From the NCBI RefSeq assembly GCF_016599145.1, contig NZ_JAENKO010000001.1, positions 209,030 through 273,029 on the forward strand: DNA of 64,000 nt, given 5' to 3'. The notes under the pieces are model-generated. The model did no database searches. It was not told the origin of the DNA and saw only the letters and a program-made list of their open reading frames with translations. Both the position numbers and the translations under genes were made by a program. This document shows, one piece after another, positions 51,291 through 59,713 of the stretch (position 1 is its first letter; each line of letters starts with the position of its first letter). The stretch is from Tomitella cavernea (lineage in GTDB: Bacteria; Actinomycetota; Actinomycetes; Mycobacteriales; Mycobacteriaceae).

Positions 51291-53222
51291 TCAGCCGGCG
51301 GAACCGGTGCCCATCGCCGCCCCGGCCGCCTGGTCCCCCGCGCTCCCGCCGTCCCCCGCGCTCCCGCTGCCGGTGTCGCTCCCGGCGTCGGTGTTCCCGC
51401 CACCGTCCGGCCCGCCGAGCCACCTCGGCCGCACCACCCGGATCCGCAGCACCCGCTCGGTGGTGCGCGCCTCGTCGAGGTCCTTCTGCCGGCCGGCGAG
51501 CAGCATCGGCAGGGTCACGATGCCCAGCACCCGCTGCGGCCGCTCCCGGTCGACCACCGGCATCCTGGTCACCTCGTGCTCGGTCATGCTCATCGCCGCC
51601 GACCGCAGGGTCTCTTCCGGGTAGGTGACGATGGGCGTGACCGCCAGCTCCGAGAGCAGCTCATCCGACTCGCCCCGGTACGCCGCGTTCTCCAGCATGC
51701 CGGAGGTGACCACGCCGACCAGGTTGTCGCGCCCGTCGACCACCGGGTAGAGCATCTGGCGCCGGTCCGCGCGGGTCGCCGGATCGTTGCCGGAGATCGT
51801 GGCGGAGGCGTCGTCGACGGTGATGTCGTGGGCGAAGCTCACGATGGTGCTGTTCATGACCTCCCCGACGAAGAGGATCTCGAGGGGGTCCACGTCGTAT
51901 TCGCGGGAGACGTGGAATCCGCGGCGGGCGATCTTCTCGGTGAGCACCGAGCGTTTGAGCGTGAGCACCGACACCGCATAAGCCGCCGTCGCCCCGATGA
52001 CCAGCGGCAGCAGCGCGTCGAAGCGGTGGGTGAGCTCGGCGGCGAACACCACACCGGTGATCGGCGAGCGCATCACGCCGCCGACCACCCCGGCCAGCGC
52101 CACCAGCGCCCAGAACCCGGGCCCCACGTCCGGAAACACCTGGGCTTCCAGTGCACCCAGCGCGCCGCCGATCATGAACATCGGCGCCAGGACGCCGCCG
52201 GAGGTCCCTGAACCGAGCGACAGCGACCAGATGAGGGTCTTGACGACGAGGATCCCTACGACGAGGCTCAGGCCGATGGAACCGTCGAGTTCCGCGCCGA
52301 TCACGTCGTACCCCACGCCCAGCGCCTGGGGTACGAACAGCCCGCCGACGCCGATGATCACGCCGCCGATCGCCGGCCACCACATCCAGTGCACGGGCAG
52401 TTTGCGGAACAGGTCCTCCGAGGCGTAAACGAGCGTCGTCGCCACCACCGCCAGCAGGCCCGAGACCACGCCGGTGACCGCGCACAGCACCCAGGCCACC
52501 GCGCTCATGTGGAACTCCCCGGTGCTGGGGAACAGTGGGCCGGTCCCCAGGATCACGTGACGCAGAAGCGTCGCGACGGTGACCGCGGCGACCACTGGGA
52601 TGAAGCTGCGCGGGCGCCATTCGAACAGCAGCAGTTCGACAGCCAGGATGATGGCGGCGAACGGCGTGTTGAACGTGGCTGCCATACCCGCCGCCGAGCC
52701 GGCGACCAGCAGCGTCTTGCGTTCGTCGGCGGTGAGCTGCAGGAATTGGGCCAGCAGCGATCCCAGCGCGCCGCCGGTCATGATGATGGGCCCCTCGGCT
52801 CCGAACGGCCCACCCGTGCCGATGGCCACTGCTGAGGAGGTGGGCTTGAGCACGGCCACACGCGGTTGGATCTTGCTGCCGCCCAGCAGGATCGACTCGA
52901 TCGCCTCCGGCATGCCGTGGCCGCGGATCTTCTCCGAACCGTACCGTGCCATCAGGCCTACGATGAGTCCGCCGGCCACCGGCGCCCCGATGATGAGGAA
53001 GGGGCTGTGGTCACCTGCGCCCGGAGCCACCAGCTCCGTGGCGACGCGCTGGTAGAACACCAGGTTGGTGATGAGCCCGATCAGCTTGAGCAGCACCCAC
53101 GCCGCGCAGGCGCCCAGCAGTCCGACCGGCACCGCCAGCGCGGTGATCAGCAGGATCCGGCGATGCGCCGTGAAGTCCGCGAGATGTCGCAAATCGCGCG
53201 GCGGTTGCCCCCGGCCTGCCAC
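51291..53222 (-). CDS. CLC chloride/proton antiporter with CBS domains
   Basis: A 643-residue CLC membrane protein. The ion-path signatures are GTGGPFGAEGPIIMTGG, where the Glu is the gating glutamate of exchangers, and LGSGTSGGVLAPMFMIGGAL. About residues 480-600 contain two CBS repeats (VGEVMNSTIVSFAHDI, LYPVVDGRDNLVGVVTSG, RMPVVDRERPQRVLGIVTLP) that sense nucleotides. A Gly/Ser/Ala-rich tail ends it. GTG 53222 is chosen because GGAGG lies four bases upstream; GTG 53240 is in frame. Cl-/H+ exchange is inferred from the retained glutamate. Confidence 0.93.
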   Translation of the reverse strand: MAGRGQPPRDLRHLADFTAHRRILLITALAVPVGLLGACAAWVLLKLIGLITNLVFYQRVATELVAPGAGDHSPFLIIGAPVAGGLIVGLMARYGSEKIRGHGMPEAIESILLGGSKIQPRVAVLKPTSSAVAIGTGGPFGAEGPIIMTGGALGSLLAQFLQLTADERKTLLVAGSAAGMAATFNTPFAAIILAVELLLFEWRPRSFIPVVAAVTVATLLRHVILGTGPLFPSTGEFHMSAVAWVLCAVTGVVSGLLAVVATTLVYASEDLFRKLPVHWMWWPAIGGVIIGVGGLFVPQALGVGYDVIGAELDGSIGLSLVVGILVVKTLIWSLSLGSGTSGGVLAPMFMIGGALGALEAQVFPDVGPGFWALVALAGVVGGVMRSPITGVVFAAELTHRFDALLPLVIGATAAYAVSVLTLKRSVLTEKIARRGFHVSREYDVDPLEILFVGEVMNSTIVSFAHDITVDDASATISGNDPATRADRRQMLYPVVDGRDNLVGVVTSGMLENAAYRGESDELLSELAVTPIVTYPEETLRSAAMSMTEHEVTRMPVVDRERPQRVLGIVTLPMLLAGRQKDLDEARTTERVLRIRVVRPRWLGGPDGGGNTDAGSDTGSGSAGDGGSAGDQAAGAAMGTGSAG

Positions 53223-53282
53223 GTTACCTCCAGCCTCCACGCTCCCGTCCGGCGTGGAATTCAGTGATCGAACGGGAGAAGC

Positions 53283-54098
53283 CTAGTCCTGCCGCACCGA
53301 CCGCCCGACCTTCCCCCCGTCCGGCGGCTCCACCGGCGCGCCGAGGAACGGCATCACCGCGGCGTCGAACCGGGCCTTCCGGTCCCGGTGGATGCTGTGC
53401 CCGCACGGCACCCCACACACGTCCATCCCCGGCAGCGCCCGCGCCATCTCGGCCAGCAGAGCCGGGTCGACCATGCTGCCGGGGCGGGTGCCCCGCAGGA
53501 ACAGCACCGGCACGCCGCGCAGCGCGGGCAGCGCGGCCCACCACCCGGGGTTGGGCGCCCGGAACTGGGTCATCGCCGGCTCCGTCAGCCCCCGGTCGAA
53601 GGCCACGAGGCCGCGGGGACTGCGGACCATCGCGCCCAGCGCATGCCACAGCTCGGCGGGCCTGGGACGGTGCGCGGGCACCTGCGGCGCGGGATCGCCG
53701 GCGCGCAGCGGCATCGGCATCTCCTCGAGCACGAGCCTGCGCGCCAGGCCCGGCCGGCGCTGGGCCATCAGCGTCGCGGTGAGCGCGCCCAGCGAATGCC
53801 CGACGATGTCGACGCGCCGGAGCCCCAGGTGGTCGCACACCCCGATGACGTCCTGCGCGATGTCGACGAATCGGTACGACGACGCCCGCGCGCTGCGCCC
53901 GTGGCCGCGCAGGTCCACCGTGAGCACGTCGCGCCCGGCGGACCGGACGGTGCGGGCCGCCGCGTCCCACGTCCGGCCATCGCCACCCATCCCGTGGATG
54001 AACAGCACCGGATCCGCACTCGGAGACGTTCCGGACCGGGTGCGGCGGTACGCGATCTCGACACCCGCCGGCGCGACCGTGAGTACGGGCGCGCTCAT
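53283..54098 (-). CDS. Alpha/beta-hydrolase
   Basis: A 271-residue alpha/beta-hydrolase. Elements are the oxyanion segment LFIHGMGGDGRTW, the nucleophile elbow VGHSLGALTATL (Ser near 114) and the catalytic His in VPCGHSIHRDR near 244. Its ATG overlaps the desaturase stop (ATGA), so it is co-translated with desA3 and may act on fatty acyl or lipid esters. Substrate unknown. Confidence 0.88.
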   Translation of the reverse strand: MSAPVLTVAPAGVEIAYRRTRSGTSPSADPVLFIHGMGGDGRTWDAAARTVRSAGRDVLTVDLRGHGRSARASSYRFVDIAQDVIGVCDHLGLRRVDIVGHSLGALTATLMAQRRPGLARRLVLEEMPMPLRAGDPAPQVPAHRPRPAELWHALGAMVRSPRGLVAFDRGLTEPAMTQFRAPNPGWWAALPALRGVPVLFLRGTRPGSMVDPALLAEMARALPGMDVCGVPCGHSIHRDRKARFDAAVMPFLGAPVEPPDGGKVGRSVRQD

Positions 54099-55381
54099 GC
54101 CGTGCGCGCGTACGCCGAATGCCCCGCGCCGCCCCCGCCGGCGGCCGCTGCGCCGCGGCCCGCCCGGCGCCGCGACGAACGCAGGTCCCGCAGCGCGGTG
54201 CGCAGGCCCCTGCGGCGCCCCGTCAGCGGGCTGATCGTGGAGACCATGGGCGCGGTGAACCGCCGCTCCGACCCCGTCTCCGGGGCGTCGTCCGCAGTGC
54301 CCCGCAGATACCGGTCCGGCACCGAGAGCTTGACGATGGTCCGCAGGGTCAGCAGATACTGCTTGGCCAGCGGACCGGTGGTGTAGGGCAGGTCGTACTT
54401 GTCGCAGACGGCCCGCACCCGCTCGGCGATCTCCGCGTAGCGGTTGCTGGGCAGGTCGGGATACAGGTGGTGTTCGATCTGGTAGCACAGGTTGCCGGAC
54501 ATGAACGCCAGTACCGGGCCCGCGTCGAAGTTGGCGGTGCCGAGCATCTGACGCAGATACCACTCGCCGCGCGTCTCGTCGGCGATGTCGTCGGGATGGA
54601 ACTTCTCTGCGCCGTCCGGAAAGTGCCCGCAGAAGATGACCAGGTAGGCCCAGAGGTTGCGCAGCACGTTCGCAGCGGCGTTCGCCGCGAGGGTGCGCCG
54701 CCAGCGCGGGCCGCTCAGCGACGGCAGCAGGACGTAGTCCTTGACCACCTGGCGGCGGATCTTGCGGCCGAAGGCGCGGAGCTGGGACTGAGTGTGCGCA
54801 CGCTCCTCCGGGGTGCCGCGGAGCCTGCCCAGCTTGATGTCGTGCATGCCGATCCCCCACTCGAAACCGATCGCCAGCAGTAGGTTCTGCACCGGCTGGA
54901 TCAGGTAGATGGGGCGCCACTGCTGATCCCGGGACACGCGCATGATGCCGAAGCCGATGTCGTCATCCATGCCCAGGACGTTGGTGTACTTGTGGTGCAA
55001 ATAGTTGTGGTAGTGCTTCCACTGGGCGGAGACGCAAGCCATGTCCCACTCCCAGGTGGTGGAGTGGATCTCCGGCTCGTTCATCCAGTCCCACTGGCCG
55101 TGGCTGACGTTGTGGCCCAGCTCCATGTTCTCGATGCTCTTGGCAACCCCGAGCCCCAGCACCCCCAGATACAGCCCGGGCCGCGTCCGTGCGCCGACGA
55201 TCACGGCACGCGCCGCGACTTCGAGGACTCGCTGGCCGAGGATGGTGCGCCGCACGTAGCGGGCATCCCGGACGCCGCGCGCGCGTTCGACGTCCTCACG
55301 GATCCCGTCCAACTCTATGCGCAGGCTCTCGATGTCGTCGGCCGTGAGATGGGCGTAGACGCCGACGTCTGTGATCGCCAT
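54095..55381 (-). CDS. desA3: Membrane fatty acyl-CoA desaturase (DesA3-like)
   Basis: A 428-residue diiron membrane desaturase; M. tuberculosis DesA3 (Rv3229c) makes oleoyl from stearoyl-CoA. The three histidine boxes are ELGHNVSHGQWDW, HYHNYLHHKYTN and CYQIEHHLYPDLP. Hydrophobic spans lie between them. ATG 55381 is preferred over the upstream start at 55396 (AGGTGA precedes it). A basic Arg-rich tail (RRRGLRTALRDLRSSRRRAG) is longer than usual. It is 140 bp downstream of its reductase. Confidence 0.93.
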   Translation of the reverse strand: MAITDVGVYAHLTADDIESLRIELDGIREDVERARGVRDARYVRRTILGQRVLEVAARAVIVGARTRPGLYLGVLGLGVAKSIENMELGHNVSHGQWDWMNEPEIHSTTWEWDMACVSAQWKHYHNYLHHKYTNVLGMDDDIGFGIMRVSRDQQWRPIYLIQPVQNLLLAIGFEWGIGMHDIKLGRLRGTPEERAHTQSQLRAFGRKIRRQVVKDYVLLPSLSGPRWRRTLAANAAANVLRNLWAYLVIFCGHFPDGAEKFHPDDIADETRGEWYLRQMLGTANFDAGPVLAFMSGNLCYQIEHHLYPDLPSNRYAEIAERVRAVCDKYDLPYTTGPLAKQYLLTLRTIVKLSVPDRYLRGTADDAPETGSERRFTAPMVSTISPLTGRRRGLRTALRDLRSSRRRAGRGAAAAGGGGAGHSAYARTA

Positions 55382-55419
55382 GCTTGTCACCTGCAATTCT
55401 CGTTGACGAGCGGCTCGCC

Positions 55420-55445
55420 CCCGGTACCTCCCGCCCCGTACCGGG
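55420..55445. terminator. Hairpin between reductase and desA3
   Basis: CCCGGTAC pairs with GTACCGGG around a 10-base loop, 39 bp before the desA3 start. It could terminate the reductase message or act on desA3 expression. Confidence 0.45.
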
Positions 55446-55521
55446 AACGATCCGCCTCCCAGGTCTGCTACACCCGCTCCGACGGCCTGTGCGGCACCGG
55501 CCCCCGGTCATGACGGCCCGG

Positions 55522-56664
55522 TCAGAGGTCGAGCGTGCAGTCGCCGGCCGCGGTGCTGATGCACGTCTGAATCCGGCTCCCTTCCTCATGGACCTTACCG
55601 TTGCGTAGATCTCTCACGGCACCGGCCTCGAGCGGCACCACACAGGTCTGGCAGATGCCCATCCGGCAGCCGAACGGCATCTGGACGCCCGACTTCTCCC
55701 CGGCTTCGAGCAGCGTTGTCGCGCCGTCGATCTCCAGGCTATTTCCGGACCGGGCGAAGGTCACGGTGCCGCCGTCGCCGTCCTGCCCGGTACGGTCCAC
55801 CGCGAACCGCTCCAGGTGCAGGTTGTCCTCGAGCCCCGCCACCCGCCACCGCTCCTCCGCGGCCGCCAGCATCCCGGCCGGACCGCAGGCCCATGCCTGA
55901 CGCTCGCGCCAGTCCGGGCACAACTCGTCCAGCCGGGCAAGGTCGAACTGGCCCATCGAACGCGTGAGCTGCAGGTGCAACTGCAGCCCCTCGTGCGCGT
56001 CCGCCAACGCGGCCAACTCCCCGCGGAACATCGCGGAGTCCTCGGTGGGAGCGGAATGGATGTGGACGATGTCGGGCACGCGCCCACGGCGGTCCATGGT
56101 GCGCAGCATCGACATGATCGGCGTGACGCCGCTGCCCGCGGTGACGAAGAGCATCCGGTCCGGCAGCGGCTCCGGCAGCGCGAAGTTCCCCTGCGGCGCG
56201 GCCAACCGGACCACGGTGCCGGGCTCCACGCCGCCGACGATGTGCGAGGACAGGAATCCTTCCGGCATGGCCTTGACGGTGATCGTGATGAGCCGGGCGC
56301 CGACGACGGGGCTCGACGTCAGCGAGTACGAGCGCCAGTGCCAGCGACCGTCCACGAGCAGCCCGATACCGATGTACTGCCCGGGGCGGTAGTCGAAGCG
56401 GAAGCCCCAGCCCGGCTTGATCACCAGGGTGGCCGAGTCGGCCGTCTCGGGACGGACCTCGACAATCCGCCCCCGCAGCTCGCGAGCCGACCAGAGTGGG
56501 TTGACCAGGTGCAGGTAGTCGTCCGGCAGCAGCGGCGTCGTCACACGCGCGACCGCACCGCGCAGCATGTTCCTCCGCGGTGACCCGGTGGTCGCAACGT
56601 CCTTGGCCGGCTCCTCCAGCCATTGCCGCATCTGCGCGACCCTGTGTCCCAGCTCGAATCCCAC
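55522..56664 (-). CDS. NADPH-dependent ferredoxin-type reductase for DesA3 (Rv3230c-like)
   Basis: A roughly 380-residue electron-transfer protein: an FAD-binding domain ([20 protein letters not shown]), an NAD(P)-binding domain ([30 protein letters not shown]) and a C-terminal plant-type [2Fe-2S] domain with [13 protein letters not shown] and a last Cys in QTCIST. In M. tuberculosis Rv3230c supplies electrons to DesA3. GTG 56664 is chosen because GAGGGG precedes it; TTG 56703 is also in frame. A 24-bp operator-like palindrome lies upstream. Confidence 0.92.
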   Translation of the reverse strand: MGFELGHRVAQMRQWLEEPAKDVATTGSPRRNMLRGAVARVTTPLLPDDYLHLVNPLWSARELRGRIVEVRPETADSATLVIKPGWGFRFDYRPGQYIGIGLLVDGRWHWRSYSLTSSPVVGARLITITVKAMPEGFLSSHIVGGVEPGTVVRLAAPQGNFALPEPLPDRMLFVTAGSGVTPIMSMLRTMDRRGRVPDIVHIHSAPTEDSAMFRGELAALADAHEGLQLHLQLTRSMGQFDLARLDELCPDWRERQAWACGPAGMLAAAEERWRVAGLEDNLHLERFAVDRTGQDGDGGTVTFARSGNSLEIDGATTLLEAGEKSGVQMPFGCRMGICQTCVVPLEAGAVRDLRNGKVHEEGSRIQTCISTAAGDCTLDL

Positions 56665-56716
56665 AGCCCGTCCCCTCGTCCCGCAATCCGTCTCGTCCGG
56701 CAATCCACTCCGCCAC

Positions 56717-56740
56717 GTAACCTACGCTACCGTAGGTTAC
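56717..56740. promoter_or_regulatory. Operator-like perfect inverted repeat before the reductase-desA3 genes
   Basis: GTAACCTACG-CTAC-CGTAGGTTAC is a perfect 10-bp inverted repeat with a 4-bp spacer, typical of a TetR-family operator. It lies 53 bp before the chosen reductase start. A lipid-responsive repressor is plausible but not in this window. Confidence 0.75.
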
Positions 56741-56824
56741 CGCATGCGCGGCGCCAGGGAAACGCGCCTTCCGACGGACCGGGCCGCCCCCGCCGGCGCC
56801 GGTCCATGAAGTCCGACCGCACCG

Positions 56825-57316
56825 TCACATGAGTTCGAGGAGGAACGGCAACTCCTGGGTGGCGTACCAGGCCAGGGAATGGTCCTCCGCGTCGCCCAGC
56901 GCGAACTCCGCGTCCTCGTCACCGAGATCCGCCGCGTCCACCACTTCCGCCGCACGCCGGACGTCTTCCTCCGCATCCTCGAGATCGACGTGCACGGACG
57001 CGACCTGCTTGAGCGTGATCGGCTCGTGCACGCGCGCGACCGCCGCGTCGAGGTCCGGACGGTGCTCGGCCGCGGCGACATCCGCGCTGACGACGACCCT
57101 GCGCGTCCGGGCGCCGGGCTGCGCCGACAGCAGACGCAGCGAGGCCCGCGCCGCCTCCGCCATCGCCACCTCGGCGAGCTCGTCGTCGCCGTCCGCCGTG
57201 TACGCCTCGCGCAGCGCCGGCGTGACCGTGAACACCGTCCCGCTCAGCGGCATGAACAGCCTGTCCTGGGAAAGCTGTTCCAGCATCGGCACGGTCATCG
57301 GGACGTATACCCGCAT
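56825..57316 (-). CDS. DUF6912-type conserved actinobacterial protein
   Basis: A 163-residue protein beginning MRVYVPMTVPMLEQLSQDRL and ending AWYATQELPFLLELM, with TRRVVVSADVAAAEHRPD in the centre. It is a conserved actinobacterial family of unknown function. ATG 57316 is chosen because GGAG lies seven bases upstream; an earlier GTG adds two residues. Acidic and soluble, no metal motif. Confidence 0.75.
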   Translation of the reverse strand: MRVYVPMTVPMLEQLSQDRLFMPLSGTVFTVTPALREAYTADGDDELAEVAMAEAARASLRLLSAQPGARTRRVVVSADVAAAEHRPDLDAAVARVHEPITLKQVASVHVDLEDAEEDVRRAAEVVDAADLGDEDAEFALGDAEDHSLAWYATQELPFLLELM

Positions 57317-57340
57317 CTGCACACTCCATCCGGTCGGTTG

Positions 57341-58798
57341 TCACAGCGATTCGAGCAGTTCATCGACGGCCTCGCGGACAAGCGCCGGGAACACGTCCAC
57401 GTCCGGCACCGCGTCGCGCTCCACGTCGAATCCGAAGAACAGCATCCCGTCGTACGACGTGATGCCGATGCTCAACGCCTGGCCGGGCACCAGCGGCAGC
57501 ACCGGGTACATTTCCCGCATCCGCGCCCCCGCGAAGTACATCGGCGTCTGCGGCCCCGGCGCGTTGGCCACGACCAGGTGGAACGCCCGCCGGGAAATCG
57601 AGCCCGTCACCCTCGACCCCATCGCGTGCAGCGTAGGCGGCGTGAAGCCCGACAGGCGCATGAGGTTGCGCGCGGCCACCGCGCGTGCCGCGCCGGGCCG
57701 CGCGGTCATGGCGTGCGAGATCTGCGAGAGCCGCACGATGGCGTTGGGCTCGCCCACCGGCAGGTCCACCAACGCCAGCTCCACCGTGGTCTCGCCGTAT
57801 GTGGGCCCCACGGGATACGTGTCCGACGACGGCTCCTTGACGCCCACCGCGGGCGGGGAGCCCGGCGCCGCGCGGTCGCCCGGGTACACCGACAGCGGCA
57901 CGAGGGCGCGGACCGTGGTGGACGCCGCCACCGGGTGTCCGCGTGAGACGAGCCAGCTGCGCAGGACGCCGGCGACGGCGGCCAACGCCACGTCGTTGAT
58001 CGTCCCGCCGAAGCGGGAACGCACCTTCTTGAAGTGCGCGAGCTCGGCCTGTGCCACACAGAATCTCCGGGTGGCCGACCGGCCGCCGCTGAGCGGATCG
58101 ACAGTGCCGTTCGTGGTGGCGCCCCGCACTATCGACGCGACGTCCGCGACGGTCCTGCCCACCTTTCCGGCGACGTCGGCCACGTCGCCGAAGGCGTACT
58201 TGATCAAGTCCACCCCGGACGCCGGACGCGAGACCACGCCCGCGAGGCCCTCGACCATCACGCCCAGCCGCCCCGGCTCCGGACGCGGCATCCAGAGGTC
58301 CTCCCGCGGCAGCGGCGGCTCGGGTGAGTCGTCGAGGATCACCTGCCAGATGTCGAGGGCACCGCCGCGCGGATCGACCATGGCGCGGTGCGACTTGGTG
58401 AACACCGCGAACCGGTCGCCTTCGATCCCCTCGATGACGTAGAGCTCCCATAGCGGGCGGCCCAGATCGAGCGGGCGGGAGACCAGGCGGGCCAGCAGAT
58501 CGTTGAGCTGGTCCCGGGTGCCCGGACGCGGCAACGCCGAACGCCGCACGTGATAAGTGATGTCGAAATCGGCGTCGTCCACCCATACCGGGCGCATGAA
58601 ACCGCCGGCGACCTCGCGGACACGCTGCCGATACCGCGGGACGCGCTGCAGCTGCTGCTCGACCTTCTCCAGTACCTGCTCGTACCCCAGACGGGCGTCC
58701 GCGCGGTCGAACACCGCCATCGTGCACAGATGCGACGGGACCGCCGCCTCCTCCATGTAGAAGAACGCGGCGTCCTGACTGCTGAGGCGTGTGACCAT
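57341..58798 (-). CDS. WS/DGAT-family protein with altered HHxxxDG motif
   Basis: A 485-residue member of the wax ester synthase/diacylglycerol acyltransferase family. The N-terminus MVTRLSSQDAAFFYMEEAAV and the C-terminal NAPGPQTPMYFAGARM are typical. The catalytic HHxxxDG, expected near residue 138, reads SHRAMVDPRGG: the second His, the catalytic base, is Arg and the final Gly is Pro. Either the enzyme is inactive as an acyltransferase, or it has another role. ATG 58798 gives the family start. It is 24 bp from the DUF6912 gene. Confidence 0.9.
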   Translation of the reverse strand: MVTRLSSQDAAFFYMEEAAVPSHLCTMAVFDRADARLGYEQVLEKVEQQLQRVPRYRQRVREVAGGFMRPVWVDDADFDITYHVRRSALPRPGTRDQLNDLLARLVSRPLDLGRPLWELYVIEGIEGDRFAVFTKSHRAMVDPRGGALDIWQVILDDSPEPPLPREDLWMPRPEPGRLGVMVEGLAGVVSRPASGVDLIKYAFGDVADVAGKVGRTVADVASIVRGATTNGTVDPLSGGRSATRRFCVAQAELAHFKKVRSRFGGTINDVALAAVAGVLRSWLVSRGHPVAASTTVRALVPLSVYPGDRAAPGSPPAVGVKEPSSDTYPVGPTYGETTVELALVDLPVGEPNAIVRLSQISHAMTARPGAARAVAARNLMRLSGFTPPTLHAMGSRVTGSISRRAFHLVVANAPGPQTPMYFAGARMREMYPVLPLVPGQALSIGITSYDGMLFFGFDVERDAVPDVDVFPALVREAVDELLESL

Positions 58799-58984
58799 CT
58801 GCGCGTTTCCCCACCTTTGCTCAGGCAGCCCGCGTACACGTGCTTTCGACGTGCCCACCCCCGGTGGTGGCCGCAGACACATTCTGCCATGATGGTTTTC
58901 GTCCGCGCCTCCCCCGCGGACTCGACAAGAACACACCCACGGGACGGGCCGGTCGGCGCGCCCCGGGTCGAGTCAGGGGGGCAC

Positions 58985-59656
58985 ATGCCAAGCTGCGCGC
59001 ACAAAATCACCGTCGACGACACGCCCGCGGAAGCACCGCCCGGCGGCGCTGCTACGACACCCGCTGCCCGGCGCGCAGTCGCACTTCCCCCGGTGGCGGC
59101 GCCGACGGAAACCCCCCGGCACGCGAGCCTGCACAACCCGCCGTTCGTCGAGTACGGCGCCGTGCCCGTTCTCGATTCGACGATGCGCTACCTTTCCCGC
59201 CCGCCGAACCGGCCGGTCCCGGCGGCCGACGTCCCGCCGACCGCGACGGCCCAGGCGCCGTCGTCGGCACAGGACGTCTCCTCGAACAGGGCCACCGCGC
59301 CGGTGCGCACCCGCGCACCGGGCACCCGGGACGCGGCCGCCGTCGAGGTCCGCCGCAGAGTCGAGGTGACGCTGCGGCTGGTGCTCGAGGTCCTGGACCT
59401 GCGGCGCCGGCCGGAGCACCTGGAGGGGTTCGTCGACGCGTCGGTGCTCGGCATGGTCCGGAAGCTCGCCCGCACGTCCCCGCCGGGGCGGCAGCTGGGA
59501 AGCGCCGTGCTGCGCCGCATCCACATCACCTCGGCCGGCGCCGGGGCCGCCGAGATCTGCGCCACCTACGTCCGCGGCCGCCGCACGCTGGCGATCGCCG
59601 GGCGCTTCGAGCGCAAACGCGGCGCCTGGGTCTGCACCGCTCTGCACCTCGCGTAG
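58985..59656 (+). CDS. DUF6459-type protein beside secA
   Basis: A 223-residue protein with a disordered Pro/Ala-rich first half and a folded second half of about 100 residues (EVRRRVEVTLRLVLEVLDLR, RRPEHLEGFVD, LRRIHITSAGAGAAEICATY, AGRFERKRGAWVCTALHLA). The second half matches the small domain found in actinobacterial genes next to secA (DUF6459 pattern). Function unknown. ATG 58985 is the likely start; no strong ribosome site. Convergent with secA. Confidence 0.75.
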   Translation: MPSCAHKITVDDTPAEAPPGGAATTPAARRAVALPPVAAPTETPRHASLHNPPFVEYGAVPVLDSTMRYLSRPPNRPVPAADVPPTATAQAPSSAQDVSSNRATAPVRTRAPGTRDAAAVEVRRRVEVTLRLVLEVLDLRRRPEHLEGFVDASVLGMVRKLARTSPPGRQLGSAVLRRIHITSAGAGAAEICATYVRGRRTLAIAGRFERKRGAWVCTALHLA

Positions 59657-59713
59657 CGGCCGGCGCCGCCGTACGCCGGCGGGGTGCTCACGACCGGCGC
59701 GCGGCAGACCGGC

